Made by a program: the position numbers and the translations under genes. The notes beneath the pieces are model-generated. The model ran no database searches. It had not been told where the DNA came from and saw only the letters and a program-made list of their open reading frames with translations. From Acetobacter sp. 46_36 (GTDB lineage Bacteria > Pseudomonadota > Alphaproteobacteria > RF32 > CAG-239), in contig MNTT01000016.1 of assembly GCA_001917135.1 (NCBI GenBank), positions 518 through 64,517 of the forward strand: a DNA stretch of 64,000 bases, read 5' to 3'. This document shows positions 1-7,544 of the stretch, piece after piece; the first letter of the stretch is position 1, and every line of letters begins with the position of its first letter.

Positions 1-290
1 ATATTTGGGATTAATAGAATATTAGCTTTCTGTAAATTTCCAATTATATAGTAGGCGAATTAATAGCGCCAGTTAATTAATTGAGGAGTTATTTTTTTAA
101 TCTCCTACTTCTTAAAGGGATTAGTGTATCTATACATCTAGACATAAATTTCCTATATCTCTTTGATTTCCCATAAAATATTTAATAAATTACACAAAAA
201 ACGGATATCTGTGTCTTTTTCCTTGCTTAATCATTGGAAGACAGAAAAGACAAAATATTATTTTAATACATATAGTTTTCTTAAAATTAA

Positions 291-322
291 AGAGGTCGCA
301 TTCATCTGCGGCCTCTTTTTTT
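291..322 (+). terminator. Intrinsic terminator hairpin
   Basis: A 10-bp stem (AGAGGTCGCA with TGCGGCCTCT, one G-T wobble) closes a 6-base loop and runs into a T tract. It presumably ends a transcript coming from left of the window. Confidence 0.7.
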
Positions 323-362
323 GTATCTGAAAACTAATAAAACCAAACGTTTCAACCCCGAG

Positions 363-391
363 AAGGCCGCATTTTTTTTGCGGCCTTTTTT
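363..391 (+). terminator. Terminator or attenuator before the HTH gene
   Basis: A perfect 8-bp stem AAGGCCGC/GCGGCCTT with a loop of one A and eight Ts is followed by a T tract. It lies only about 25 bases before the start codon at 415, so it could act as a leader attenuator for the HTH gene or terminate upstream transcription. Confidence 0.6.
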
Positions 392-414
392 GTTTTAAAA
401 AAAGGAAAACACCC

Positions 415-696
415 ATGAATATACAAAACACTATATCGATTAACCAAGTTTCTCTTAATGATAAGATAAAAAAAATATTATCTGTAAAATTAACTTCTTC
501 ACAAATAGAAGCCGGTTATGTTTGTTCCAAAGAATTAACTTATATATTAAGCTGCACGGAAAAAACTTTATCCCGTTGGAGACAACAGAGAAAGAACGGA
601 AATAAAAATGTGGGTATCCCTTGTTATCAAATTATGGGGAAATATAGGTATTTTCTGGATGACATCGTCCAGTATTTTATTGATAATATGATTTAA
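415..696 (+). CDS. Excisionase-like helix-turn-helix protein
   Basis: A 93-aa protein. Residues about 38-85 look like a winged HTH of the excisionase/MerR-like (HTH_17) type: a helix pair around CTEKTLSRWRQQ, then a wing with GIPCYQI and YRYFLDDI. Such proteins act as recombination directionality factors or small DNA-binding regulators of mobile elements. AAAGGAAAACACCC gives a ribosome site before ATG 415. It stands alone between two hairpins in AT-rich DNA close to a tRNA, the usual setting for an integrative element, but no integrase is in view. Which of the two roles it has cannot be told from the sequence. Confidence 0.65.
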   Translation: MNIQNTISINQVSLNDKIKKILSVKLTSSQIEAGYVCSKELTYILSCTEKTLSRWRQQRKNGNKNVGIPCYQIMGKYRYFLDDIVQYFIDNMI

Positions 697-698
697 GA

Positions 699-730
699 GG
701 TCTGCAATGTCAAAATGCAGGCCTTTTTTT
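699..730 (+). terminator. Terminator of the HTH gene
   Basis: Stem GGTCTGCA/TGCAGGCC with a 9-base loop and a run of seven Ts, just after the stop codon at 696. Confidence 0.75.
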
Positions 731-1103
731 GTATCCCTATAATTTTAACGTATGTACGACAATGACGCTAAGTTTAAATGTAGTGGAGCCTAAAAAAAAT
801 ATTTTTTTATCCCGCGTGTAAAGCCCTTTTAAAAACGGCTCATTAAAATTTTCCCCGGTCCACCTAGCCGTTGGGCTGGCCGTACTTATACGGGAGCTAC
901 AAGACGGGAAATGGCAACTGGTAGCTCGGATATGGATACTGGGATATGCCGCAGCCGGGAAGGTTCTGCCTGATAAAAGTTCCTAAAACAGCTCTTTACG
1001 CAAAACAAACTGTTATCAAATCTGATTCGTAACAAAAAACATATCCCAGAGGCCCTACTGGACTCCAACCGCATTAAACCATTGAAAAATAAAGAAATAT
1101 AAA
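731..1103. other. AT-rich gap with possible gene remnants
   Basis: No intact gene seen. About 979-1102 there is a stop-free plus-strand stretch without a start that reads like the tail of a protein (ending in ...LKNKEI). It may be a gene remnant, but I cannot name it. Confidence 0.35.
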
Positions 1104-1165
1104 CAAACGAGTTCGGAAAACTCTCCCAAAATATGATTTTGAAATTTACAACATCCGAACTCATC
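1104..1165 (-). repeat. 60-bp element with inverted arms, downstream of tRNA-Ile
   Basis: Read on the minus strand it begins GAGTTCGGATG, passes through AAAATCATATTTTGGGAG and ends TTCCGAACTC GTTTG. The 9-bp arms (1109-1117 and 1154-1162) are perfect inverted repeats. The core matches the tails of the four repeats after tRNA-Glu (for example AAAATCATATTTGGGGAG at about 55,499-55,516). It therefore belongs to a dispersed family that sits behind tRNA terminators. Function unknown; an attachment site or a short mobile repeat are the obvious options. Confidence 0.7.
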
Positions 1166-1181
1166 TAACCTATTGATTTAT

Positions 1182-1214
1182 AAAAGAAAAACAGCTCCCG
1201 TGATAGGAGCTGTT
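1182..1214 (-). terminator. Terminator of the CAT tRNA
   Basis: On the minus strand AACAGCTCC, a loop, GGAGCTGTT and then a T-rich tract, placed six bases after the tRNA CCA end. Confidence 0.8.
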
Positions 1215-1219
1215 AACTA

Positions 1220-1296
1220 TGGTGGGTCCTGTAGGACTCGAACCTACGACCAGACCGTTATGAGCGGCCGGCTCTAACCAACTGAGCTAAGGACCC
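1220..1296 (-). tRNA. tRNA with anticodon CAT, probably tRNA-Ile2
   Basis: A complete 77-nt cloverleaf with encoded CCA. The acceptor stem is GGGTCCT/AGGACCC, the anticodon loop contains CTCATAA (anticodon at 1260-1262) and the T arm is GTAGG TTCGAGT CCTAC. A CAT anticodon can be elongator Met or lysidine-modified Ile. The anticodon arm, variable loop and overall sequence look closer to tRNA-Ile2 (ileX type) than to elongator Met, so Ile is preferred but not certain. The AT-rich island lies on its 3' side. Confidence 0.85.
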
Positions 1297-1306
1297 GTCG
1301 GCATTC

Positions 1307-1335
1307 TTTTTAGGGCAAATGTTTTTTGTAGTCAA
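1307..1335 (-). promoter_or_regulatory. Sigma-70 type promoter for the CAT tRNA
   Basis: On the minus strand TTGACT (1330-1335), a 17-base spacer and TAAAAA (1307-1312), about 10 bases before the tRNA start. Confidence 0.55.
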
Positions 1336-1485
1336 GAGGAATTTTTACGGGCGGGGGATTTTTTCCGCCTTTTTATTGCGGGCGGCTTTATTAATTATGC
1401 GCAGCTTTATGATGTTCGGCTTAATATGCGCGGCGGAGAGGTTATTTGGTGCGGCGGGGAGGTTTATTTGGTGCGGCGGAGAGGT

Positions 1486-2529
1486 TTATTTGGTGCGGCG
1501 GCGAAACAGCAGGTGGAAACCGGCAGCGGCGGCAAGGGTTATGGCGGCAAATTCGGCGTAGTACCACGGGTTATCCGCATTGACGGGAAAATGGTAAAGG
1601 ATAAACGAATGGAACATAAATATTTCCAGATTTACGGTTTCGAGCCACAGCAGCGGTTTGGCGGAGATTATCCGGGAGAGTGCGCCGCGGCCGAAAGCGA
1701 GCACATATATCACAGGCAATGCCAGCAAGACGAAAAACAGGCGGTATGCCGTGCCGCCCAAGGAATAACAGGCGGCAAGATACAGGCCGGCAAACAATGT
1801 TTCCAGAAGGGTCGCGGCAGCAAAGGACAGGCGTTGCCGCAAAACAGCGTTTAGCGGCGAAGGGGAGAGGAAAAAGACGCCGGCAATAAAACCGAGGCTG
1901 TAGTTCAAAGCCTGTACCAGCGGGTTGGCGTGCAAATCCAGCCGGATATACGAAGGATAAGAGCTGCGCATATATTCAATATACAGGCGTATGGCAACGA
2001 GCAGGGCAAAAAACAGAAACAGGCGGCGGGCGGCTTTGGCGCGCGCGGCGGCGCGGGAAAGGGCGGGGGTGATGAAATAGCAGAACAGTAGAGCGCTTAA
2101 AAACCACGATACATTGTTGAACATAAACTGCGTGCTTTGGAACCAGGCGTGCTGCAATGTCAGGTTCAGCAGCCCGAAGGACAAGATGAACCCGATGGTT
2201 TGGGAGGACCAGGCCGGCACAAAAAACAGCTGCAACAGGAATGTAGTAAAGTGGACGGGGTAGAGGCGGGGCAGTTTGGCTTTGACAATCTGCCAGCCGG
2301 AAGGGCGGGCTGCCGGGGTATCGCTTGGGCAAAAATGGTTATAAGCCATACAGAATCCGGAAACCAAAAACAACACTTCGACCATGCGGGCGCATAAATC
2401 CCAGCCGGGCAGTGCTCCCATGTGGCAGGCGATAATGCCGATGACGGCAAGAGCTTTGAGCCCGCTGAAGGCTGTGAGGCGGGGTTTTGCCGAACAGGGA
2501 AGGGATGTATTGAGGGAGCAGGCTGGCAT
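1486..2529 (-). CDS. Acyltransferase 3 family membrane protein
   Basis: A 347-aa integral membrane protein of the acyltransferase 3 (OafA/YrhL) family, which transfers acetyl or other acyl groups to cell-surface sugars. The family signature at the N-terminus is present (about residues 19-38, LTAFSGLKALAVIGIIACHMG-like, with the catalytic-type His followed by Met-Gly). Some eight to ten hydrophobic segments follow, ending in a basic RRRTK tail. The length fits a domain without an extra SGNH module. It is divergent from the glycosyltransferase ORFs at 3,095, so a role in decorating the surface polysaccharide made by this cluster is likely (inference). The plus-strand frames over 1,319-1,889 are shadows of this gene and a repetitive stretch. 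Confidence 0.85.
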   Translation of the reverse strand: MPACSLNTSLPCSAKPRLTAFSGLKALAVIGIIACHMGALPGWDLCARMVEVLFLVSGFCMAYNHFCPSDTPAARPSGWQIVKAKLPRLYPVHFTTFLLQLFFVPAWSSQTIGFILSFGLLNLTLQHAWFQSTQFMFNNVSWFLSALLFCYFITPALSRAAARAKAARRLFLFFALLVAIRLYIEYMRSSYPSYIRLDLHANPLVQALNYSLGFIAGVFFLSPSPLNAVLRQRLSFAAATLLETLFAGLYLAACYSLGGTAYRLFFVLLALPVIYVLAFGRGALSRIISAKPLLWLETVNLEIFMFHSFILYHFPVNADNPWYYAEFAAITLAAAAGFHLLFRRRTK

Positions 2530-3094
2530 TGTTGGTCTCCGGCTGGTTAACGTATGCGGTTGATGGTTTGCGAAATAAGTTTAAAGCGGCACGGCAGGGT
2601 TGTCAACCGGCAGAAAGCGGCGGTGCACAGGCGGAGACAGAACGGGGCAGGGCGTAGTGCAGCTGTGTTGGAAACAGATGGGGACAGAATGGGGCAGGGT
2701 GTGACGCAGCGGCGGTGCACAGGCGGAGACAGAACGGGGTGAATATATACTTTCGGTCAGGTTAAATCAGGCGGCGGGGTTTATTATATATAGGCTTAAG
2801 TTTATATTCCGGCCGGGGAAACGGCGGCGGGCGGCGGCTGAATTGCCAGGACGTATATCTGGGTGCATAGCGTATCGGGATGTGTGTCGCACCGGGAGGC
2901 TTGCTGCACAGGGATATATGTCATACCGGGATATGTGCCGCACCGGGGTATGTGCTGTACTGGGACGTGTGTCGCACCGGGGCGCGTGTGGTGCTGTGCA
3001 GGCGTGGTGCTGTATTGTTTCGGGGGAGAAATGCTGTTTTGTGCCGGGACGGTTGGAAATGTGTTTTGTTCATTTTTTAGGAGGAGAGCCGCAG
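2530..3094. other. Intergenic region with repeats
   Basis: The divergent gap between the acyltransferase and the glycosyltransferase. It holds a ~32-bp direct repeat (2617-2651 and 2709-2740, GCGGCGGTGCACAGGCGG...) and a diverged tandem array at about 2875-2995. An open frame runs upstream of 3,095 through the array, but it has no ribosome site and encodes repetitive, cysteine-rich peptide, so I do not treat it as coding. Confidence 0.6.
2875..2995 (+). repeat. Diverged tandem array of about 15-17 bp
   Basis: Seven or so degenerate copies of a unit like TATGTGCCGCACCGGGA, alternating with GTGTGTCGCACCGGG and ATATGTCATACCGGG forms, just upstream of the glycosyltransferase gene. Confidence 0.6.
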
Positions 3095-4093
3095 ATGCCG
3101 AAAATTTCCGTTTTGATGCCGGTTTATAAGACGCCGGAACCGTTTTTGAGGGAGGCGGTCGAGAGCATATTGAACCAAACGGCGGAGAATTTTGAATTCT
3201 TGATTTTGGACGACTGTCCCGAAGACCGGGCGGCGGAGGCGGTTATAGCATCGTATGATGACGCGCGGATAAAATATTTTCGCAATGAGAGAAATCTGGG
3301 CATTGCCGGAAGCCGGAACCGGTTGATGGAAATGGCGACGGGCGATTATCTGGCGGTGGCTGACCATGACGATGTTTCGCTGCCGCAGCGGTTGGAAAAA
3401 GAAGCAGCCTATCTGGATGCGCACCGGGAGTGCGGCGTCGTTTCGGGGTGGTATCAGCTTTTGTGCCGGAAACGGGGGCGCATCCGGCGGCGGCCGGAGC
3501 ATAATGCGGAAATCGGCGCGGCGCTGGCGGAAGGGTGCGCCGTCATTCATCCGGCGTGTATGCTGCGAAGGCAGGAATTGGAGCGCCTCGGGGTACGATA
3601 TGAGGAGGCGTATACGCCGGCGGAAGATTATGCGCTGTTTATGCGCCTGCGCGGCAGGACGGGATTTTACAATTTGCAGGAAGTTTTGCTGCTGTATCGG
3701 AATTTTCCCGAAAATACGTCGCATCGGCGGCGGCGGGAAATGCACGCGGCCGACGAACGGATTAAGGCGGAGATACGCGAGGCGGAACGGCGCCGCGGCC
3801 AAGTGATGGACGAGGTGCGGGCGGTGGAAACGGAACTGAAAGCGCTTATCCGGCGCGGACAGCGGGAAATTCTGGCGCGGCGCAGGGGGCAGTCTGCGGG
3901 ATACGGCAGCGGAACGGCAGGCTGGGCGGCGTTTCTGGCGGAGCGCTACGGGCGTTCGGTACCGCCGGACAAGCAGTGCTGCTGGGATATCTGGGATGCG
4001 GAACAGGCCGGCGCGTGGGACGACGGCGATGAAGCGGAGAAAAACGGCGAATGGAGCAAAATATGGAAAAGAATGTTAAATTTTCGGTTGTAA
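3095..4093 (+). CDS. Family 2 glycosyltransferase
   Basis: A 332-aa GT-A fold glycosyltransferase that would add a sugar from a nucleotide-sugar donor to a surface glycan in the cytoplasm. The start MPKISVLMPVYKTPE is the classic GT2 entry strand. The nucleotide-binding Asp pair is in FLILDDCPED and the DXD-type metal motif in AVADHDDVS (about residue 95). An ED motif in TPAEDYALFMRL is the likely catalytic base region. Start 3,095 was chosen because GAGGAGAG precedes it by 8-10 bases and the family homology begins there; the frame is open 84 codons further upstream. The C-terminal ~100 residues are charged and unassigned. It overlaps the next ORF by 31 bases, which implies translational coupling. 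Confidence 0.85.
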   Translation: MPKISVLMPVYKTPEPFLREAVESILNQTAENFEFLILDDCPEDRAAEAVIASYDDARIKYFRNERNLGIAGSRNRLMEMATGDYLAVADHDDVSLPQRLEKEAAYLDAHRECGVVSGWYQLLCRKRGRIRRRPEHNAEIGAALAEGCAVIHPACMLRRQELERLGVRYEEAYTPAEDYALFMRLRGRTGFYNLQEVLLLYRNFPENTSHRRRREMHAADERIKAEIREAERRRGQVMDEVRAVETELKALIRRGQREILARRRGQSAGYGSGTAGWAAFLAERYGRSVPPDKQCCWDIWDAEQAGAWDDGDEAEKNGEWSKIWKRMLNFRL

Positions 4094-6492
4094 CGATTTG
4101 TTATAACGTAAAAGATGAACTGAAACGCACATTGCGCAGCCTGTGGGCACAAACATACGGTTCAACCGGAGCCGATTTGGCAGGCGATTGCATCGGGAAT
4201 GGAAAATTTGCGTTCGGAAACAGTTTGACCGGTGATTGCGGCGGATACGAAAGCATCGTGGTTGACGGCGGTTCCAGCGACGGTACGGCGGCGTTTCTGC
4301 GCCGGGAAAAAAGGATTGCGCGCTATGTATCGGAACCCGACCGCGGGGTTTATGACGCGATGAACAAAGGGCTCAGGCTTTGCCGCGGCGACTTTGTGAT
4401 TTTTATGAATGCGGGGGACGAATTTTTTAATCCTCGGGTTTTGGAACGGGCGGCCGCAGTGCTGCGTGCTCATCCGGATTGCCGTTTTCTGTTTGGGGAT
4501 GCCTGTCTGGTCGGCGAGGACGGACATTGCCGCTTTCGCGAGTATGATGCTCCGGTAACGACGCAGAACATCTGCCATCAGAGCATTTTTTACGACCGGC
4601 GGCTGTTTGCGGAACTGGGAATGTATGACGAGAGGTACAGGATTGTCGCCGATTATGATTTTAATCTGCGGGCGATTGCCGGGAGCGGCGTAGTGCCGTA
4701 CCATTTCAGCTATCCGGTCTGCCGTTTTTATGAGGGCGGGCTGTCTTCCGGGGGGAAATATGCGGAAAAACAACGAGCTGATGCTGCTTTGCTGCGCCGG
4801 GAATGGGGCGAACGGGAGAAACTGAAAGTGCCGGATACGGTTTGGGCCGATGCCGCTGTCTGCATGGGCGGAGAATGCCGCGGCAGCATGGGAAAAGTGG
4901 CGGGCGGCAGTTACGCCGGGAGAGATGGCGGTGACAATTTGGCAGGTACTGGTACGGCAGGCGTTAGTGTGGGCAGAGCCGGCGGCGGCAGCATGGCGGA
5001 GAGAGGAACCGGCAGCTTCGCAGCGGAAAAGTGGAGGAAGCTCAATGCCTCTTTCAAGAAAAAACTGGTTTACCGTCTGGGGGACAGCGCGGGGTTGTTT
5101 TCGGAAATCAACAATATGTTTTTTGCCATGGTCTGGGCGCTTGACAACAAAGTGCGGTTTGAGCTTTGTTCGCAGCGTTCCAACCTTGGCGACGAAGGGT
5201 GGAACGATTTTTTTGAGCCTTTTACCGGGGAGAAATGCAGCGAGTTTTTGGTGCGGAACAACAGGCGCTTTGTTTCGGATATCAAAGGATATGACAAGAA
5301 AAAGGTTATGGCAGGGAAGAAAAAGGAAAAGATTGATTTTCTGACACAGGACATATTTAAGCGCTTTTTTGAAAACCGGGCGTTTGCGGAGAAGGTGTTT
5401 GATTTTCCGGAGCTCGGCATTGCAGGCGGTTCGTTTGCGGCGGCGGCGGGACTGGCGCGGGCGTTTTACCGGCTGAATGCGGCAACGGAAACGGCGGTCA
5501 GGCATCTGGCAGCAACGCGGCTGCGGATGGTTCTTTTCCACGGCAGCGGCGCTTTTGAGGCGGAAAATGGTGCCGGAACGGGAAGCGGTCTGGCCGGGAG
5601 CGGAGAATTGCCGGAAAAGTATATTGCGGTGCAGATGCGGGCGGGAGATATCCGCAAGGAGGCAGCATGGCGGCGGCAGGGGCTGCTCGGCGCGGCGCCG
5701 TATGCACGAAAAATCCGGGAAATGTGTAGCGGGGAGGGTTTAGCCGGCGTGCGGACGGTGTTTGCGTTTGCCGATGATTTCCGCCTGGTTGAAGAACTGG
5801 CGGCGGCATTGTCCGAATTTCGCGTTTATACCCTGTGCGGCGAGGAGGAACGGGGGTTTGACTATGAGGCATTTATGGCGCAGGATGCCGAAGCCCGGCG
5901 CCGGGGAATTCTCAAAATTCTCGCCAATGTCGAACTTTGCCGCGGGAGTTTGCGCTTTATCGGAACACGCGTTTCCAATCCAAGCTGGTTTTTGCGCCTG
6001 ATTATGCCGGAGGAGCGGGTAACTTTTGTCGACTGCCGGCGGCTGAAATGGCAGCTGCAGTTTGACGAGGCGGCGGACGGCGGGCGTGCCGACGAGTTCC
6101 GGCTTTTCGGGGTGCCGCTGCTGAAAGTGATACGCGGGAGGAACAAGGTGCGGGTAAAACTGTTTTCGGTTTTGCCGCTGTATAAGATACGGCAAAAAGG
6201 GAACCGCAGAGTGCATTATCTGTTCGGCGCACTGCCGGTATGGGCTGCGGGAGAGCGGGAAACTGCGGCGGGGGCTGTATCGGATGCGGGTGCGGGTACT
6301 GTGGCGGCGCGAGGGGGAATACCGGAGGCGGCGGTTGTATCGGATGCGGGGGCGGGTACTATGGCGGCGCGAGCGGGAATACCGGAGGAGGCGGCTGTAT
6401 CGGATGCGGGTGCGGAAGAACCCGAAATGGGGAACGCGGGAGAAGCAGCCGCCGGAAAAACAGTATTAGGAAAGTCGGCAGCAATGTTTTGA
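4063..6492 (+). CDS. Two-domain glycosyltransferase (GT2 plus fucosyltransferase-like)
   Basis: An 809-aa protein. Residues 1-240 are a GT2 domain (FSVVTICYNVKDEL, VDGGSSDGT, FMNAGDEFF, QSIFYDRRLF). About 260-325 is a Gly/Ala-rich low-complexity linker. Residues ~330-650 resemble the GT23/O-fucosyltransferase-like group: YRLGDSAGLFSEINNMFFAM, then AVQMRAGDIRKE (compare the HxRxGD donor motif) and FIGTRVSNPSWFLRLI. A tail of the type found on LPS transferases (FGVPLLKVIRG, HYLFGALPVW) ends near base 6,245. After that come three 60-bp minisatellite units that also code on the other strand. Start 4,063 has GGAG six bases upstream; 4,051 is an alternative. Fusion of two transferases suggests successive sugar additions (inference). 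Confidence 0.7.
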   Translation: MEKNVKFSVVTICYNVKDELKRTLRSLWAQTYGSTGADLAGDCIGNGKFAFGNSLTGDCGGYESIVVDGGSSDGTAAFLRREKRIARYVSEPDRGVYDAMNKGLRLCRGDFVIFMNAGDEFFNPRVLERAAAVLRAHPDCRFLFGDACLVGEDGHCRFREYDAPVTTQNICHQSIFYDRRLFAELGMYDERYRIVADYDFNLRAIAGSGVVPYHFSYPVCRFYEGGLSSGGKYAEKQRADAALLRREWGEREKLKVPDTVWADAAVCMGGECRGSMGKVAGGSYAGRDGGDNLAGTGTAGVSVGRAGGGSMAERGTGSFAAEKWRKLNASFKKKLVYRLGDSAGLFSEINNMFFAMVWALDNKVRFELCSQRSNLGDEGWNDFFEPFTGEKCSEFLVRNNRRFVSDIKGYDKKKVMAGKKKEKIDFLTQDIFKRFFENRAFAEKVFDFPELGIAGGSFAAAAGLARAFYRLNAATETAVRHLAATRLRMVLFHGSGAFEAENGAGTGSGLAGSGELPEKYIAVQMRAGDIRKEAAWRRQGLLGAAPYARKIREMCSGEGLAGVRTVFAFADDFRLVEELAAALSEFRVYTLCGEEERGFDYEAFMAQDAEARRRGILKILANVELCRGSLRFIGTRVSNPSWFLRLIMPEERVTFVDCRRLKWQLQFDEAADGGRADEFRLFGVPLLKVIRGRNKVRVKLFSVLPLYKIRQKGNRRVHYLFGALPVWAAGERETAAGAVSDAGAGTVAARGGIPEAAVVSDAGAGTMAARAGIPEEAAVSDAGAEEPEMGNAGEAAAGKTVLGKSAAMF

Positions 6493-7544
6493 CAGGTTTC
6501 CGGGGCGTGGGTGCATAAATATGCCAGCAGTTCGGCACGGTTTTCCTCTATCGGCAGTTTGTCGGTAAAGGTGCGGCGCTTAAGGAACTGGTTATGGTAA
6601 TCGCGGATAAGGGTCAGCGGATAAGAATTGGGGTCGGGTGATGCCGGAACGGAAGCCCGGGCTGCCGATGCAGGTTTTGGGGCAGCGGAACCGGGGGACA
6701 GTGCGGCGGCGGAATCAGGGGACAGTGCGGCAGCGGAACCGGGGGACAGTGCGGCAGCTGACGCGGGGCGCAACGGAGCGGCGGACGTTGCTTTGCGGGC
6801 AGGGGATGCGCTCGGGAAGTCCGGAATGTAGCTGTCCCATTTATAACCGAGGTTTTGCAGAAACGGCGTCAGCTTTATTTCGTATTCCGTGATATACAGC
6901 GAGTGGTCGGGTTGCGCTTTGACTCCGTTGAGGAAGGCGGCGAAGCTTTTGGACATGATGACGGGGCGGCGAAATACCAAGAAATAACTTTGCAAATGCG
7001 GGTTAAATCTCTGGTTTTGCGTGTTTCCCCAGAAGTCCAATTCTGAACGGGAGCGCATTTGGTTAAACATGGGGCGGAAAGTTTGCAGCGGGGCGTAGGC
7101 GGAATCGTTGGCAAAAATCAGTTCGTCGGTGTGTCGGAGCAGGTTTTTGGCTTTCAGCCAGTTATAGCCGCGCTTGTATGACCCCCAGTCGTATTCGCCG
7201 TGGCGTTGGTATTCGCCGTGAATGACATACGGGGCGACTTGTTTCTGCGCTTCAGGCGAAAGAGGGGAATCCGTTATGTAAACTATGCCGTCAGTTACGG
7301 CTTTTAAGCCGCTGAGATAACGCAAAACATACGGCGCAACGCTGCCGTCGGCGCTGTATCCGGCAAAAACGGCGTAGCGGCGCGGGCGTTCGGCAAGATA
7401 AAAAAACGCAGCGGCAGTTAAAGCAATGAGCAACAGCAGGGTCAGCAGGCTGCGGCGTTCGCCGGAGCGTTTCAGGCGCGGGCGCGAGAGGATTGCAGCC
7501 AGGCTGTGCAGGCGGATTTTTGAGATATTCGGCGTTGTTTTCAT
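6216..7544 (-). CDS. RgpF-like polysaccharide biosynthesis protein, copy 2
   Basis: 442 aa. One membrane segment (residues ~31-49) is followed by a rhamnan-synthesis F (RgpF, PF05045)-type domain: YAVFAGYSADGSVAPYVLRYL, VYITDSPLS, RHGEYDWGSYKRGYNWLK and ELIFANDSAYAPL. This family takes part in assembling rhamnose-containing or LPS-type polysaccharide. A Pro/Ala/Ser-rich insertion of 27-bp repeats (bases about 6,640-6,800) splits the domain before NSYPLTLIRDYHNQFLKRRTF, and the last ~90 residues are encoded by minisatellite DNA shared with the convergent plus-strand gene. ATG 7,544 overlaps the upstream stop (TGATG), so the two paralogs are translationally coupled. Confidence 0.75.
   Translation of the reverse strand: MKTTPNISKIRLHSLAAILSRPRLKRSGERRSLLTLLLLIALTAAAFFYLAERPRRYAVFAGYSADGSVAPYVLRYLSGLKAVTDGIVYITDSPLSPEAQKQVAPYVIHGEYQRHGEYDWGSYKRGYNWLKAKNLLRHTDELIFANDSAYAPLQTFRPMFNQMRSRSELDFWGNTQNQRFNPHLQSYFLVFRRPVIMSKSFAAFLNGVKAQPDHSLYITEYEIKLTPFLQNLGYKWDSYIPDFPSASPARKATSAAPLRPASAAALSPGSAAALSPDSAAALSPGSAAPKPASAARASVPASPDPNSYPLTLIRDYHNQFLKRRTFTDKLPIEENRAELLAYLCTHAPETCQNIAADFPNTVFPAAASPAFPISGSSAPASDTAASSGIPARAAIVPAPASDTTAASGIPPRAATVPAPASDTAPAAVSRSPAAHTGSAPNR
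6271..6420. repeat. 60-bp minisatellite, 2.5 units, open on both strands
   Basis: An exact 60-bp period; each unit contains TATCGGATGCGGG, GGCGGCGCGAG and GGAATACCGGAG. Plus reading gives VSDAGAGTMAARGGIPEA, minus reading gives SGIPPRAAIVPAPASDT; neither has stops. A 63-bp relative is at 8,180-8,318. Confidence 0.9.

Larger units (their letters stand above)
1..414. other. AT-rich leader of an accessory island
   Basis: No convincing gene is visible in the first 414 bases. The stretch is very AT-rich compared with the DNA from 1,300 onward. It ends in two terminator-like hairpins that precede the small HTH gene at 415. Together with the AT-rich DNA up to 1,190 it is probably the end of an island abutting the tRNA at 1,220-1,296 (inference). 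Confidence 0.5.

Noticed and set aside
1319..1889. Several plus-strand open frames with basic or Gly-rich products
   Set aside because: They are antisense to the acyltransferase or lie in repetitive GC-rich DNA, lack ribosome sites and have no recognisable domains.
2843..3094. N-terminal extension of the GT2 gene, 84 codons
   Set aside because: It is coded by a degenerate tandem repeat, has no ribosome site, and the GT2 homology starts exactly at the ATG with a good site at 3,095.
5740..6216. Long antisense frames over the two-domain transferase (also at 4,162-5,541)
   Set aside because: They are shadows on the opposite strand of a GC-rich gene; the amino-acid composition is Arg/Pro/His-rich with no domain.
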